From positions 1,912,392 through 1,976,391 of the forward strand of contig NZ_KI911783.1 of NCBI RefSeq assembly GCF_000515415.1: a stretch of 64,000 nucleotides of DNA. Direction: 5' to 3'. Under the pieces are notes generated by a model. It had not been told where the DNA came from. It made no database searches and saw only the letters and a program-made list of their open reading frames with translations. Position numbers and translations under genes: made by a program. Source of the stretch: Bradyrhizobium sp. WSM1417 (lineage in GTDB: Bacteria; Pseudomonadota; Alphaproteobacteria; Rhizobiales; Xanthobacteraceae). Positions 27,117 through 37,987 of this stretch are shown here, one piece after another (the first letter of the stretch is position 1; each line of letters starts with the position of its first letter).

Positions 27117-27497
27117 GACCCCTGCGCAACAGGCGGCTGTTAGCCCTTTGCATCAACATGCAGAGGGACACGCCCCTGATGGCAGGCAGTGAGTAAAGAA
27201 GCCGATATGTCCAACCGCTGGAGAGCAGGCATGACTTCACCGAGACGCGTCGTGGTCAGCGATCCCGTCGACAAATCAACAGCGTCACACACACGGCGCT
27301 CGCAAGCGCTCAGCCGAGACGAACTACAAGATCGTGGACGACCGCTGCCGCATGATCCAGAAGACAGCGAAGTTGCGATCGGTAGGACCGGTCACGGAGA
27401 TTGCACGCTGTACACCTGAACGCCGGATCGGAAATCCGTCGGTCTGCCGGAGAAGCGTCGCTTCTTGATTTGAGACGACAATCGAAAGGAAATTTGT

Positions 27498-29000
27498 ATG
27501 AGCCGAGCAACTACCCAGAGCGTCGCTGAGATCAAGGCGCGCAACAAGCAGCTAATCGATGAGGTGTTGAAGGTCTACCCAGAGAAGACCGCCAAAAGGC
27601 GCGCCAAGCATCTCAGTGTTCACGAGGCGGGAAAGTCGGATTGTGGCGTCAAGTCGAATATCAAGTCCATTCCGGGCGTGATGACCATCCGTGGTTGCGC
27701 CTACGCGGGCTCCAAGGGCGTGGTCTGGGGGCCGATCAAGGACATGATCCACATCAGCCACGGTCCGGTCGGTTGTGGTCAGTACTCATGGGGCTCGCGG
27801 CGCAACTACTACATCGGCACGACCGGCATTGACACCTTCGTGACACTGCAGTTCACCTCCGATTTCCAGGAAAAGGATATCGTGTTCGGCGGCGATAAAA
27901 AGATTACCAAACTCATCGACGAGCTCCAGGAGCTATTTCCTCTCAACAGGGGCATCACCATTCAGTCCGAATGTCCGATCGGTTTGATCGGCGACGATAT
28001 CGAGGCAGTCTCGAGAGCAAAGTCAAAGGAATATGGCGGCAAAACCATCGTGCCGGTGCGGTGCGAGGGGTTTCGTGGCGTGTCACAATCGCTCGGCCAT
28101 CACATCGCGAACGACGCCGTTCGAGATTGGATCTTCGACAAGAGCGCCCCAGAGGCCAGCTCTAAATTTGAGTCGACGCAATATGACGTTGCGATCATCG
28201 GCGACTACAACATCGGCGGCGATGCCTGGTCCTCTCGGATCCTGCTCGAAGAAATGGGCCTGCGCGTCATCGCCCAGTGGTCCGGGGATGGATCTCTCGC
28301 TGAATTGGAGGCGACGCCGAAGGCGAAGCTCAACATATTGCATTGCTATCGCTCGATGAACTACATCTCACGGCATATGGAGGAAAAATTCGGAATTCCC
28401 TGGTGCGAGTACAACTTCTTCGGGCCGTCAAAAATCGCGGAGTCGCTGCGCAAGATTGCAAGCTTCTTCGATGACAAGATCAAGGAAGGCGCCGAGCGGG
28501 TCATCGCCAAGTATCAGCCGCTTGTCGATAAGGTGACCGCGAAATACCGGCCGCGGCTCGAAGGCAAGACTGTAATGCTGTTCGTCGGCGGCTTACGTCC
28601 TCGCCACGTCATCGGCGCCTACGAGGACCTGGGGATGGATGTTGTCGGCACGGGCTATGAGTTCGCGCATAACGATGACTACCAGCGCACCGCTCAGCAC
28701 TACGTCAAAGATGGCACGCTGATCTACGACGATGTCACCGGCTACGAATTCGAGCGATTCGTTGAACACATCCGGCCAGACCTCGTCGGCTCCGGTATCA
28801 AGGAAAAGTACGTCTTTCAGAAGATGGGCGTGCCGTTCCGCCAAATGCACTCCTGGGACTACTCGGGTCCTTACCACGGCTATGACGGCTTCGCGATCTT
28901 CGCCCGCGACATGGACATGGCGATCAACTCCCCGATCTGGGGAAAGACCAAGGCACCTTGGAAGGACGCTCCGCGGCCGAGCCTCATGGCGGCGGAATAG
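27498..29000 (+). CDS. nifD: Nitrogenase MoFe protein alpha chain NifD
   Basis: 500 residues, full length. It forms the alpha2beta2 MoFe protein with NifK and carries the FeMo-cofactor where N2 is reduced. P-cluster ligands are Cys67 ([10 protein letters not shown]), Cys93 ([10 protein letters not shown]) and Cys159 ([11 protein letters not shown]). The cofactor ligands are Cys283 ([10 protein letters not shown]) and the late His in [24 protein letters not shown] lies about 8 bases before the ATG. First gene of the operon driven from 27100; nifK follows after 78 bases. Upstream lies a long leader. No abnormality seen. Confidence 0.98.
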   Translation: MSRATTQSVAEIKARNKQLIDEVLKVYPEKTAKRRAKHLSVHEAGKSDCGVKSNIKSIPGVMTIRGCAYAGSKGVVWGPIKDMIHISHGPVGCGQYSWGSRRNYYIGTTGIDTFVTLQFTSDFQEKDIVFGGDKKITKLIDELQELFPLNRGITIQSECPIGLIGDDIEAVSRAKSKEYGGKTIVPVRCEGFRGVSQSLGHHIANDAVRDWIFDKSAPEASSKFESTQYDVAIIGDYNIGGDAWSSRILLEEMGLRVIAQWSGDGSLAELEATPKAKLNILHCYRSMNYISRHMEEKFGIPWCEYNFFGPSKIAESLRKIASFFDDKIKEGAERVIAKYQPLVDKVTAKYRPRLEGKTVMLFVGGLRPRHVIGAYEDLGMDVVGTGYEFAHNDDYQRTAQHYVKDGTLIYDDVTGYEFERFVEHIRPDLVGSGIKEKYVFQKMGVPFRQMHSWDYSGPYHGYDGFAIFARDMDMAINSPIWGKTKAPWKDAPRPSLMAAE

Positions 29001-29078
29001 GAAAGCCGGCGCCTGGTCCCTTTCTTCCGCAGAGGAGGGGAGGGGCAGGAGAACAAACACAAGAACCTAAAGAGTGCC

Positions 29079-30641
29079 ATGATGACACAGAACGCCGAAC
29101 ACATACTCGACCACTCTGAGCTTTTCCGGGGAGACGAATACCAGCAGATGCTGGCCAACAAGAAGGCGCTATTTGAGAATCCGCACGATCCCGCCGAAGT
29201 CGACCGCATCAGAGAATGGTCCAAGACGCCCGAATACCGCGAGAAGAACTTTGCCCGCGAGGCGCTAACCGTTAATCCGGCGAAGGCTTGCCAGCCGCTC
29301 GGTGCGGTGTTCGCCGCGCTCGGGTTCGAGCGCACACTGCCGTTCGTCCACGGCTCCCAGGGTTGCGTCGCGTATTATCGCAGCCATTTGTCGCGACACT
29401 TCAAGGAGCCGACCTCGTGCGTCTCCTCGTCCATGACGGAAGACGCGGCAGTGTTCGGGGGGCTCAACAACCTGACCGACGGGCTTGCCAACAGCTATAA
29501 CATGTACAAACCGAAGATGATCGCGGTCGCCACGACCTGCATGGCGGAAGTCATCGGGGATGATCTCAACGCCTTCATCAAAACATCTAAGGAAAAAGGT
29601 TCAGTCCCCGCGGACTACGACGTACCATTCGCTCACACTCCTGCATTCGTGGGCAGCCACGTTACCGGCTACGACAACGCGCTCAAGGGCATCCTCGAGC
29701 ATTTCTGGGATGGCAAAGCCGGCACGGCGCCAAAACTCCAGCGCAAGGCGAACGACACAATCAACTTGATCGGCGGATTCGACGGCTACACTGTCGGCAA
29801 CGTCCGTGAGATAAAGCGCATCTTCGAGCTGATGGGGATCGGCTACACGATCCTCGCGGATAACAGCGACGTGTTCGATACCCCCACGGATGGCGAGTTC
29901 CGCATGTACGATGGCGGCACCACACTAGAGGATGCAGCGAACGCAGTCCACGCAAAGGCAACGATTTCCATGCAGCAATATTGCACGGAGAAGACGTTGG
30001 CCTTCGTCAAGGGGCACGACCAGGAGGTCGTCGCCTTCAATCACCCGCTGGGCGTCAGCGCCACAGACGATTTCCTGATGACGCTGTCGCGTATTACCAA
30101 CAAGGCAATTCCAAATGCGCTGGAGCAGGAGCGCGGACGTCTGGTAGACGCAATGGCTGACTCTAGCGCGCACGTTCACGGCAAGAAGTTCGCGATCTAC
30201 GGCGATCCCGACCTCTGCTATGGCCTGGCCGCATTCTTGTTGGAGCTCGGCGCTGAGCCGATCCACGTGCTCTCGACCAATGGAAGTAAGGCCTGGAAGC
30301 AGAAGATGGAGGCGCTGTTCGCGAGTTCGCCGTTCGGTAAGAACTGTCGCGCCTTTCCGGGCAAGGATCTCTGGCACATGCGTTCGCTTCTGTTCACAGA
30401 ACCCGTCGATTTCCTGATCGGTAACACCTATGGCAAGTATCTCGAGCGTGACACTGGAACACCGCTAATCCGCATCGGGTTTCCTATCTTCGATCGCCAT
30501 CATCATCATCGTTATCCAGTGTGGGGCTATCAGGGTAGCATGAATGTGCTGGTCAAGATTCTCGATAAGATCTTTGATGAGCTCGATAGAAAAACCAGCT
30601 CGGTTGGCAAGACAGACTACAGCTTCGACATCATACGTTAA
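29079..30641 (+). CDS. nifK: Nitrogenase MoFe protein beta chain NifK
   Basis: 520 residues. Partner of NifD; supplies the other three P-cluster cysteines: [27 protein letters not shown] and the [12 protein letters not shown] segment. ATG ATG at 29079 offers two adjacent starts. The N-terminal extension typical of rhizobial NifK ([20 protein letters not shown]) is present. A run of four His in the [14 protein letters not shown] segment near residue 475 is normal for the family. Intact. Confidence 0.98.
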   Translation: MMTQNAEHILDHSELFRGDEYQQMLANKKALFENPHDPAEVDRIREWSKTPEYREKNFAREALTVNPAKACQPLGAVFAALGFERTLPFVHGSQGCVAYYRSHLSRHFKEPTSCVSSSMTEDAAVFGGLNNLTDGLANSYNMYKPKMIAVATTCMAEVIGDDLNAFIKTSKEKGSVPADYDVPFAHTPAFVGSHVTGYDNALKGILEHFWDGKAGTAPKLQRKANDTINLIGGFDGYTVGNVREIKRIFELMGIGYTILADNSDVFDTPTDGEFRMYDGGTTLEDAANAVHAKATISMQQYCTEKTLAFVKGHDQEVVAFNHPLGVSATDDFLMTLSRITNKAIPNALEQERGRLVDAMADSSAHVHGKKFAIYGDPDLCYGLAAFLLELGAEPIHVLSTNGSKAWKQKMEALFASSPFGKNCRAFPGKDLWHMRSLLFTEPVDFLIGNTYGKYLERDTGTPLIRIGFPIFDRHHHHRYPVWGYQGSMNVLVKILDKIFDELDRKTSSVGKTDYSFDIIR

Positions 30642-30758
30642 GGCGAGCGCCCCGCCTCATCGTCCGCGGGAACAGCGGCGCTGTGGCGGGGATCACATGT
30701 TATCCGGCGGCCATCCTCTTGGTCTGTGCGGTGTGTTGACATCCCCGAAAGAGGCACC

Positions 30759-32402
30759 ATGAGTTCGCTTCCCACGATCATACAGGACGTCTTTAACGAA
30801 CCGGGCTGCCCCAGGAACGCGAGCAAGTCGAAGGTCGAGCGCAAGAATGGATGCACCAAGCAGTTGAAGCCGGGCGGCGCCGCCGGCGGGTGTGCCTTCG
30901 ATGGCGCCAAAATCGCACTGCAGCCCTTCACCGATGTCGCCCACCTTGTGCATGGTCCAATTGCCTGTGAGGGCAATTCCTGGGACAACCGCGGTTCCGC
31001 CTCCTCCGGCTCTGATCTGTGGCGCAGAAGCTTCACCACTGACATGAGCGAGACCGACGTCGTGTTCGGCGGCGAGAAGCGGCTGTATAGGGCAGTCAAG
31101 GAGATCACAGAGAAATACGATCCACAGGCCATCTTCGTCTACCAGACGTGCGTGCCCGCGATGATCGGCGATGACATCGATATGGTCTGCAAGGCGGCCT
31201 CCGCCAAATTCGGCAAACCCGTCATTCCCATCAATTCACCGGGATTTGTGGGGTCGAAGAACCTCGGTAACAAGCTCGCGGGCGAAGCACTGCTGGAGCA
31301 CGTCATCGGTACCGGAGAGCCGGATTACACCACGCCGTACGACATCAACATCATCGGCGAATACAACCTGTCCGGCGAGCTCTGGCAGGTCAAGCCGCTG
31401 CTCGATGAGCTCGGAATCCGTATCGTTTCGTGCATCTCAGGGGACGGCAAGTATCGCGAGGTCGCTTGCTCGCACCGAGCCAAAGCCGCGATGATGGTCT
31501 GTTCAAGAGCGATGATCAACGTCGCACGCAAGATGAGGCAGCGCTACGGCATCCCGTTTTTTGAAGGCTCGTTCTACGGTATTGAGGATTCCGGCGATTC
31601 ACTGCGCCAGATTGCGCGCATGCTGATCGAACGTGGCGCGCCGGCTGAGCTGATGGAACGAACGCAAGCCCTGATCGCACGCGAAGAGACCAAAGCCTGG
31701 ACTGCGATCGAACGTTTCAAGCCGCGCTTTGCCGGCAAGAGGGTCGTTCTCATCACCGGTGGCGTGAAATCCTGGTCGATGGTGGCCGCTTTGCAGGAGG
31801 CCGGGCTCGAAATCGTCGGCACGTCCGTGAAGAAATCGACCGAGAAGGACAAGGAACGTATCAAGGAATTAATGGGTCAACACGCCCACATGATCGAGGA
31901 CATGTCACCTCACGAGATCTACAAGATGCTAAAGGACGCAAAAGCCGACATCATGCTCTCGGGCGGCAAGTCGCAATTCGTTGCACTAAAGGCGGCGACG
32001 CCATGGCTCGATATCAACCAGGAGCGCTGCCACGCCTATATGGGCTATGTCGGGATTGTCAAGCTCATGGAGGAGATCGAGAAAGCGCTCTACAATCCGA
32101 TATGGGATCAGCTCAGGCAAGCCGCGCCCTGGGATGAGTTCGATTGGAAGCGTCAGGCAAAGACGGTTGCGCAGATGCATGCGCAAGCCGTTGATCCAGT
32201 TCGGGGCGCGAACACGAACGGCGTCAAGACGATAAGTTTTTCCAACAAAACTGAGATCGGCGATGGTGAGAGCGCTGTTGCGGCGCATGGCCCGAACCCC
32301 GTCGAGGCCGCCAAGCCGTGCACCGAGTCCACCGCAAGGAGCCTTGCTTGTAAGGACATTTGTTCCGATCTCCAGCCCCCAGCGCTGCAGGCGGCTGAGT
32401 AG
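30759..32402 (+). CDS. nifE: FeMo-cofactor scaffold NifE
   Basis: 547 residues from ATG at 30759 (GAAAGAGG upstream); a frame from 30726 only adds leader codons. NifE pairs with NifN as a MoFe-protein-like scaffold on which the NifB-cofactor is matured. It retains the scaffold cysteines KPGGAAGGCAFDGAK, HGPIACEGNSWDNRG and VYQTCVPAMIGDDI. The C-terminal tail of about 60 residues after the conserved core (from QAVDPVRGANTNG, with several cysteines near the end) is longer than in minimal NifE proteins but usual in Bradyrhizobium. Nine bases separate it from nifN. Confidence 0.97.
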   Translation: MSSLPTIIQDVFNEPGCPRNASKSKVERKNGCTKQLKPGGAAGGCAFDGAKIALQPFTDVAHLVHGPIACEGNSWDNRGSASSGSDLWRRSFTTDMSETDVVFGGEKRLYRAVKEITEKYDPQAIFVYQTCVPAMIGDDIDMVCKAASAKFGKPVIPINSPGFVGSKNLGNKLAGEALLEHVIGTGEPDYTTPYDINIIGEYNLSGELWQVKPLLDELGIRIVSCISGDGKYREVACSHRAKAAMMVCSRAMINVARKMRQRYGIPFFEGSFYGIEDSGDSLRQIARMLIERGAPAELMERTQALIAREETKAWTAIERFKPRFAGKRVVLITGGVKSWSMVAALQEAGLEIVGTSVKKSTEKDKERIKELMGQHAHMIEDMSPHEIYKMLKDAKADIMLSGGKSQFVALKAATPWLDINQERCHAYMGYVGIVKLMEEIEKALYNPIWDQLRQAAPWDEFDWKRQAKTVAQMHAQAVDPVRGANTNGVKTISFSNKTEIGDGESAVAAHGPNPVEAAKPCTESTARSLACKDICSDLQPPALQAAE

Positions 32403-32411
32403 GAGAACGAC

Positions 32412-33818
32412 ATGGCGATCGTCACTGCCTCGAAGAAAGCCTGTTCGGTCAATCCGCTCAAGATGAGCCAGCCGATCGGCGGCTCATTTGCCTTCATGGG
32501 CCTGCGCGGCGCGATGCCGCTTTTGCACGGCCCGCAAGGTTGCGCCTCGTTCGGGCTGACGCTGTTCGTGCGCCATTTCAATGAAGCCGTGCCGATGCAG
32601 ACGACCGCCATGAGCGAGGTTGCCACCGTGCTCGGCGGTCACGAGAATCTCGAACAGGCGATCCTCAACATCTACAATCGCGTCAAGCCCGAGATCATTG
32701 GTATCAATTCGACTGGCGTCACCGAGACCAACGGCGATGACGTCGAGGCCTTCATCCGGTTGATCCGTCAGAAGCATCCGCAGCTCGAAAAGCTTCCCCT
32801 TGTCTACGTCTCGACGCCGGATTTCAAGGATGCCTTTCAGGATGGCTGGGGCAAAACAGTGGCGCGGATGATCGAGGTGCTCGTGGCTCCCGTCGACGCA
32901 GTGAGATCGCGCGATGGCTCCCGCGTCAACGTGCTACCTGGCTGCCACCTCACGCCCGGCGATCTCGACGAGCTTCGCACGATCTTTGAGGATTTTGGGC
33001 TCAAGCCCTCCTTCCTGCCGGACGTTGCCGGTTCGCTGGATGGCCACATCCCCGACCAATTCACGCCGACCACGATCGGTGGCATTGGAGTGGACGAGAT
33101 CGCGACCATGGGGCAGGCGGCCTGGACGATCGCCATCGGCGCGCAAATGCGCCGTGCGGCCGAGATCATGCAGGCGCGGACAGGCACGCCGTTCCGTCTG
33201 TTCGAGCGGCTCTGCGGCCTTATTCCAAACGACGAATTCATCGCGTTTCTGAGCGAGATCAGCGGCCAGTCGGTGCCCTCGAAATATCGCCGGCAGCGTG
33301 GACAGCTGGCAGACGCCATGCTGGATGCCCATTTCCATATCGGCGGCCGCAAGCTCGCGATCGGCGCCGAGCCGGACTTGTTATTCGATCTCTCCAGCTT
33401 CCTCCACGAGATGGGGGCGCAGGTAACGGCTGCGGTGACGACGACGAACTCACCGGTGCTTCAGCGGGTCAGGACCGAGGACGTCCTGATCGGCGATCTG
33501 GAGGATCTTGAAGAGCTTGCCAGGTCACGTGACTGCGACCTCTTGATGTCGCATTCACATGGTCGCCAGGCCGCTTCGCGACTCAATGTTCCGTTCCTCC
33601 GGGTGGGCTTTCCGATGTTCGATCGCCTTGGCGCTGCGCATCTCACGACCGTTGGCTATCGCGGCACGCGCGATCTGATCTTTGATATCGCCAATCTGAT
33701 CATCACCGACCGCGAAACCAACCATGGGCCGACGCCCGACACCTGGCCATCAGCTGCGGTGAGCTGCAGGTCCATCCGCCCCAGTTGCATTGAGCAGGGA
33801 GAGAAAAAACACGGATGA
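32412..33818 (+). CDS. nifN: FeMo-cofactor scaffold NifN
   Basis: 468 residues; beta-like partner of NifE. Family features: KACSVNPLKMSQPIGGSFAF, HGPQGCASFGLTLFVRHF, TTAMSEVATVLGGHENLE and the central STGVTETNGDD. AGGAGAACGAC precedes the ATG. The last four bases overlap nifX (ATGA), which implies translational coupling. The tail after TDRETNHG is short and Cys-containing. Intact. Confidence 0.97.
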   Translation: MAIVTASKKACSVNPLKMSQPIGGSFAFMGLRGAMPLLHGPQGCASFGLTLFVRHFNEAVPMQTTAMSEVATVLGGHENLEQAILNIYNRVKPEIIGINSTGVTETNGDDVEAFIRLIRQKHPQLEKLPLVYVSTPDFKDAFQDGWGKTVARMIEVLVAPVDAVRSRDGSRVNVLPGCHLTPGDLDELRTIFEDFGLKPSFLPDVAGSLDGHIPDQFTPTTIGGIGVDEIATMGQAAWTIAIGAQMRRAAEIMQARTGTPFRLFERLCGLIPNDEFIAFLSEISGQSVPSKYRRQRGQLADAMLDAHFHIGGRKLAIGAEPDLLFDLSSFLHEMGAQVTAAVTTTNSPVLQRVRTEDVLIGDLEDLEELARSRDCDLLMSHSHGRQAASRLNVPFLRVGFPMFDRLGAAHLTTVGYRGTRDLIFDIANLIITDRETNHGPTPDTWPSAAVSCRSIRPSCIEQGEKKHG

Positions 33819-34210
33819 AAGTTGCATTCGCCACTCAGGACTTGAAGCACGTCGATGCGCACTTCGGCTGGGCCAAGAACATCGCGATCTACGAAGTCGG
33901 CCCGGACGGGCATCGGTTTATTGAGGCGGTTCAGTTCGGCGGTGATCTCACCGAAGACGGCAATGAGGATAAGCTGGCGCCGAAGATCGACGCGATCAGG
34001 GACTGCGCAATCCTCTATGTTGCGGCGATCGGCGGCTCGGGTGCTGCGCGAGTCGTCGCGAGTAGGATTCATCCTATGAAGGTGCTGCAACCAGAACCCA
34101 TCGACGAGCTTTGCATCAAACTGCAAACCGTGCTGAAGGGTTCGCCGCCGCCCTGGCTGCGGAAGCTGCTCACTAAAAGCCCGGAACGTACGGTGGATTT
34201 CGAATCCTGA
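33815..34210 (+). CDS. nifX: FeMo-cofactor carrier NifX
   Basis: 131 residues. A small NifX/NafY-fold protein that binds NifB-cofactor and VK-cluster and passes them between NifB and NifEN. The family start [20 protein letters not shown] and the core [18 protein letters not shown] are clear. Its start overlaps the nifN stop. It shares the fold with the C-terminal domain of NifB (54726-56282). Confidence 0.96.
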   Translation: MKVAFATQDLKHVDAHFGWAKNIAIYEVGPDGHRFIEAVQFGGDLTEDGNEDKLAPKIDAIRDCAILYVAAIGGSGAARVVASRIHPMKVLQPEPIDELCIKLQTVLKGSPPPWLRKLLTKSPERTVDFES

Positions 34211-34220
34211 AGGAAAGAGG

Positions 34221-34691
34221 ATGCCCGATCAGTCTGAAATCACTCCAGCCGCCGCCGCGGCGGAGCGGCCATTTCTCAAAGAGCTCATCAAGATCTGGCG
34301 CGCCCAGGACACCCACGGCGCCTGGGAGGGCAAGAAGGACCTCGACCTGCTAGAACCCTACATTCTCGACAAGCGCAAGCGCCGCGCGCTGCCGATCGTC
34401 GGCAATCCCGACCCCGACACGACATGGCGACTGCAGTTGTTCTTTGACGCCATTGCGCTCTCGATCGAGAAGGCGACGGGTGTGATGATCTCGCCAATGC
34501 TGAAGATGCATCATGAAGGGTTCGGCCGGATCGTGCTGATTGGGGGCCGGCTCGTTGTCGTGAGTAAGCAGCTACGGGACGTGCATCGCTTTGGTTTCAA
34601 CAATCTTTGTCATCTTGCCGAGCAAGGCGACAAAATCGTCAGCAGTGGTGTTGAGATGATCCGCGAGTTCCCGGAAGTGGCGAATTATTGA
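34221..34691 (+). CDS. NifX-associated nitrogen fixation protein (DUF269)
   Basis: 156 residues, the usual size of the family encoded right after nifX. Conserved stretches: [37 protein letters not shown] and [31 protein letters not shown] precedes the ATG. The biochemical role is not established; constant linkage to nifENX suggests cofactor maturation. Intact and in the same operon, 10 bases after nifX. Confidence 0.93.
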   Translation: MPDQSEITPAAAAAERPFLKELIKIWRAQDTHGAWEGKKDLDLLEPYILDKRKRRALPIVGNPDPDTTWRLQLFFDAIALSIEKATGVMISPMLKMHHEGFGRIVLIGGRLVVVSKQLRDVHRFGFNNLCHLAEQGDKIVSSGVEMIREFPEVANY

Positions 34692-34698
34692 GGCAAGT

Positions 34699-34899
34699 AT
34701 GAGCGATGTTGAAAGCCTGAAAGCGGAAATAAAGAAGCTGTCGGCCAAAGCGACCCAGGCCAAGATGGACCTCCACGACCTCTCCGAGGATCTGCCTGTC
34801 AACTGGACCGCGATCCTGAGCGTGGCGCAGAAGGCCCACGACGCCTTCAGCGAGCTCGAAAGCAAGCGCCAAGATCTCCAGGCACTACACAAAGGATAA
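34699..34899 (+). CDS. CCE_0567-type small helical protein
   Basis: 66 residues, almost entirely helical: ESLKAEIKKLSAKATQAKMD, LHDLSEDLP, ALSVAQKAHDAFSELESKRQ-like pattern. It matches the CCE_0567 family (rop-like antiparallel hairpin, some members metal-binding) found between the NifX-associated gene and ferredoxin III in many diazotrophs. Seven bases after the previous stop. Function unknown beyond nif association. Confidence 0.88.
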   Translation: MSDVESLKAEIKKLSAKATQAKMDLHDLSEDLPVNWTAILSVAQKAHDAFSELESKRQDLQALHKG

Positions 34900-34912
34900 C
34901 GGACCTCAAGCC

Positions 34913-35197
34913 ATGTCATTCAGGACCCGCGACGGCCGCGATTGGAGGCCGGACTACCTGGTTTGGATCGATCCAAACAAGTGCATCGGCTGCGGCCGCT
35001 GCTACAAGGTCTGCGGCCGCGAGGTCATGACGCTGAAGGGCCTGAGCGAGGACGGCGAGATGATCGATCTCGATGAGGACGACGATGAGGTCGAAAAGAA
35101 GGTCATGGTGATGAAGGACGAGGGGGCCTGCATCGGCTGCAGCGCCTGCGCCCGGGTCTGCCCGACAAACTGTCAGACCCACGCGCCAGCTGCTTGA
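34913..35197 (+). CDS. fdxB: Nif-specific ferredoxin III
   Basis: 94 residues, two [4Fe-4S] sites: CIGCGRCYKVCGR near residue 23 and CIGCSACARVCPTNC near residue 77. They are separated by an acidic linker (LSEDGEMIDLDEDDDEVEKK), as in ferredoxin III of rhizobia. Likely electron donor to cofactor-assembly enzymes or nitrogenase. Last gene of the nifD operon; a hairpin (35229-35245) follows 32 bases later. Confidence 0.94.
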   Translation: MSFRTRDGRDWRPDYLVWIDPNKCIGCGRCYKVCGREVMTLKGLSEDGEMIDLDEDDDEVEKKVMVMKDEGACIGCSACARVCPTNCQTHAPAA

Positions 35198-35228
35198 ACC
35201 GACGTTTTTCTCGCTATGAACAGGGGTG

Positions 35229-35245
35229 GTTTGTCAGAGACAAAC
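35229..35245. repeat. AGA-loop palindrome after the nifD operon
   Basis: GTTTGTCAGAGACAAAC, perfect 7-bp arms around AGA. No T tract, so not a classic terminator. Similar elements are at 37919 and in the nifH leader at 61324. Confidence 0.55.
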
Positions 35246-35339
35246 GTAGCGGGAGATCCGGCATCGAGCGGCGACATGTACGGCGCGAAGCCTTGAACCC
35301 TATCGAAAGTGCGCGTCAATGCTAAGCTTGGAGTGAATC

Positions 35340-37170
35340 ATGGTCAAAAAAAGGTGTGCCTTGAAGTCGCGGATTGAAAGGCCAACGGCCTCGACTCCAG
35401 ATGATGATCCCTATCTATGGTTGGAACAGATCGAAGGCGGACGGGCGTTGAACTTCGTCGAGCGGCAGAATAGCAGAACGGTGCGGGTGTTTGGCGGAGC
35501 GGCGTTCGAGCGCGACCGCGATACGCTCGCCGCGATCTACGATCGGCCCGACAAGATCCCCTATGTCAGCCGGCGCAGCGAGCATCTGCACAATCTCTGG
35601 AAGGATGCCATGAACCCGCGCGGCCTGTGGCGGCAAACCTCCCTCGCGGAGTTTCGCAAACCGCGGCCGGCGTGGGAGACCGTGCTGGACATCGACCGGC
35701 TTGCGGCGAGCGAGGGAAGACTGGCTGGTGAGCTCGATCAGCTCGCGGCCGGGAAGTTCGCGAGTCATCTTGAGCCTGTCGCGCGGCGGCAGCGACGCCG
35801 TCACCTTGCGGGACTTCGGCCGATCATATGGGGATCTTTGGCAGCGTGGACGATACCGGCGCGAAACCGCGCGCCTGGATCATCGACTAGATCGACTTTT
35901 TCAATTGCGGCATCTGGCTGCGCGACGACGCCGGCACCACAACGAAGCTCGACAAGCCGACCGGCATCTGGATGCAGGCGCATGGCGACTGGTTTGCGAT
36001 GAAACTGCGCACGGACTGGGCGATCGAAGGACGAACCTACACCGCCGACGCCGTGCTCGGCAGCTCGCTCTCGGCGTTCCTCGCCGGCAGTCGCGACTTC
36101 ACAATTCTGTTCGAGCCCGGACCGCGCCGGGCCTTGCAGGGTTTCTTCTGGGCCGCGGGCAAGCTGGTGCTGTCGATCCTCGACGAGCTGAAGCCGCGAT
36201 TCGAGATCCGCACACCATCCGCTGCGGGGTGGAGCCGCGAGACTTGGCGGTCTTCCTGAGATTGGCGTCGTCGATGTCTGGCCGCTCGATCGCCATTCCT
36301 CCGAGAGCAATGGCGACCTGCTCGCCAATGTGCAGGACCTGCTGACGCCGCCGTCGCGCCGACGGCCTCGTGGTGACGCAGCACGAGGCGATCTCGGTTG
36401 ACGGCGAGCGGATTCCCTATGTGCAGACCGGCCCGGCCAGCGAGACCGGCGATGCGCCGGTCTACATGAGCGCCTATGGCGGCTTTGGGCTCGCGGTGAA
36501 GCCGCACTACAATTCGTCGCTCGGCAAGCTCTGGCTGGAGCGCGGCGGTACCATCGTGCAGGCGAATCTGCGCGGCGGCGGCGAGTTCGGCACGCGCTGG
36601 CACGATGCCGGCCGTTTCGCCGGCAAGAAATTGTCGCATGATGATTTCGCAGCCGTTGCCGCCGATCTCGTCCGCCGCGGCGTGACGCAGCCAAAGCGCA
36701 TCGCCGCGCAAGGCGGCTCGAACGGCGGCATCCTCATCACCAACATGCTGGTGCGATACCCCGAGCGCTTCGGCGCGCTGTTCTGCACCATCCCCCTGAT
36801 CGACATGCGCCGCTACACCAAGCTGCTCGCGGGCGCGAGCTGGATCGCGGAATATGGCGATCCCGACAAGCCCGAGGAATGGGAGTGGCTCAAGACCTAC
36901 TCCGCCTATCACAACGCAAAGGCGGCCCAGCCCTATCCGCCGATCCTGATCGGGACGACACGGCGCGACGACCGCGTCCATCCCGGACACGCGCGCAAGA
37001 TGGCAGCAAAGCTCCAGGGGATGGGCTACGAGGCTTATTTCTACGAGCCCGGGGCGGGTGGCCACGGCTATGGCAAGGACAACAAGGAGCGCGCCGGCTT
37101 CGAGGTGCTCGGCTTTGAATTTCTGAAGAGCAAGATTGGCTGGCAGGACGGGGAGGCGTCACCGAGCTAA
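35340..37170 (+). pseudogene. Prolyl oligopeptidase (S9 family), several frameshifts
   Basis: The N-terminal propeller entry is intact for about 125 residues (DDDPYLWLEQIEGGRALNFV, PYVSRRSEHLHNLWKDA). Then frames change near 35720, 35890, 36260 and 36340, so the propeller is broken (recognisable bits: LSRGGSDAVTLRDFG, HGDWFAMKLRTDWAIEG). From 36370 a 266-residue open frame carries the whole alpha/beta-hydrolase domain with Ser in AAQGGSNGG, Asp in RRDDRVHPGH and His in GAGGHGYGKD. The protease as a whole cannot be made; the C-terminal part alone would lack the gating propeller. GC-rich codon use differs from the nif genes next to it. Confidence 0.88.
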
Positions 37171-37987
37171 CGCAATTGCCAAATGACATTCGTACGATAT
37201 CGACCAGGGCGAGGGCGATCTGACCGACGTCCAGTCCTCCCGCACGACCGATTCGAGATCCTGGCGCTTGAACCAACGCATGGTGGAGTTAGTGTCTCGC
37301 CGGGACTTTGATAAGGACGGTTTCTCTTCACCAACTCTATGACCTCACTTGCGTGCTGAATCTCATCCCGGTGCTGCGCGTGATCTTCCAGGACTGTGAC
37401 TGGACTGCGTCTTGTCTGCCCTTTAGAATGTATCGTCACAAAAGCTCGCCATTCAAAGTTCGAACCACCATTTGTAATTTGCGCTGGCGCTCAATTCGGC
37501 TACTGGATTATCTTCCAGCGGCGGCAGCCGCGGTCGCACTTTCCTTAGGAAGCAGGAACACCGAGTAGGAGGAGCGCAATCAGACCGGCAGAGCGAGCGA
37601 GGCTCATACTCACGGCTATTTGCCGGTTCCGGACCCGGGCTTACGGCCGCGCTCATCCAAACGTCAGGTGCGATCGTCATGATGGACGGGGCATAAAACG
37701 CCACGGCTCGCAGCGCACAACCCGCGTCTGATGTCTGACATCGAACGAGACCGCCAGCTACAAACGCGCCGTCGTGTTGAGCCGCCGAGTGATTTTAGAC
37801 CGAATCAGGTGCGTGATGTTCGTTGCTGGCGTTGGCACGGCCATTGCTGCTGGGATTGAGCACGGTGTCAGGCGGAGTGGATGCAGACGCGCTCTCTCGT
37901 TCATTGAACTCGTGCCCCGTTTCTTAGAGACAAACGAGCTTGCGCATACGATCGCGCGAAGGTTTGGGAATAGCTTTGGAGAACAAC
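37171..37987. other. Intergenic, no gene recognised
   Basis: Short frames only. Near the right end is the imperfect palindrome GTTTCTTAGAGACAAAC (37919-37935), resembling the one at 35229. Confidence 0.4.

Noticed and set aside
27189..27419. 76-codon frame in the nifD leader
   Set aside because: Starts at a weak codon without a binding site and has no family features; I treat it as untranslated leader.
35801..37065. Minus-strand frames of about 300-340 codons over the prolyl oligopeptidase remnant
   Set aside because: Low-complexity Arg/Ala-rich translations, antisense to recognisable S9 peptidase sequence.
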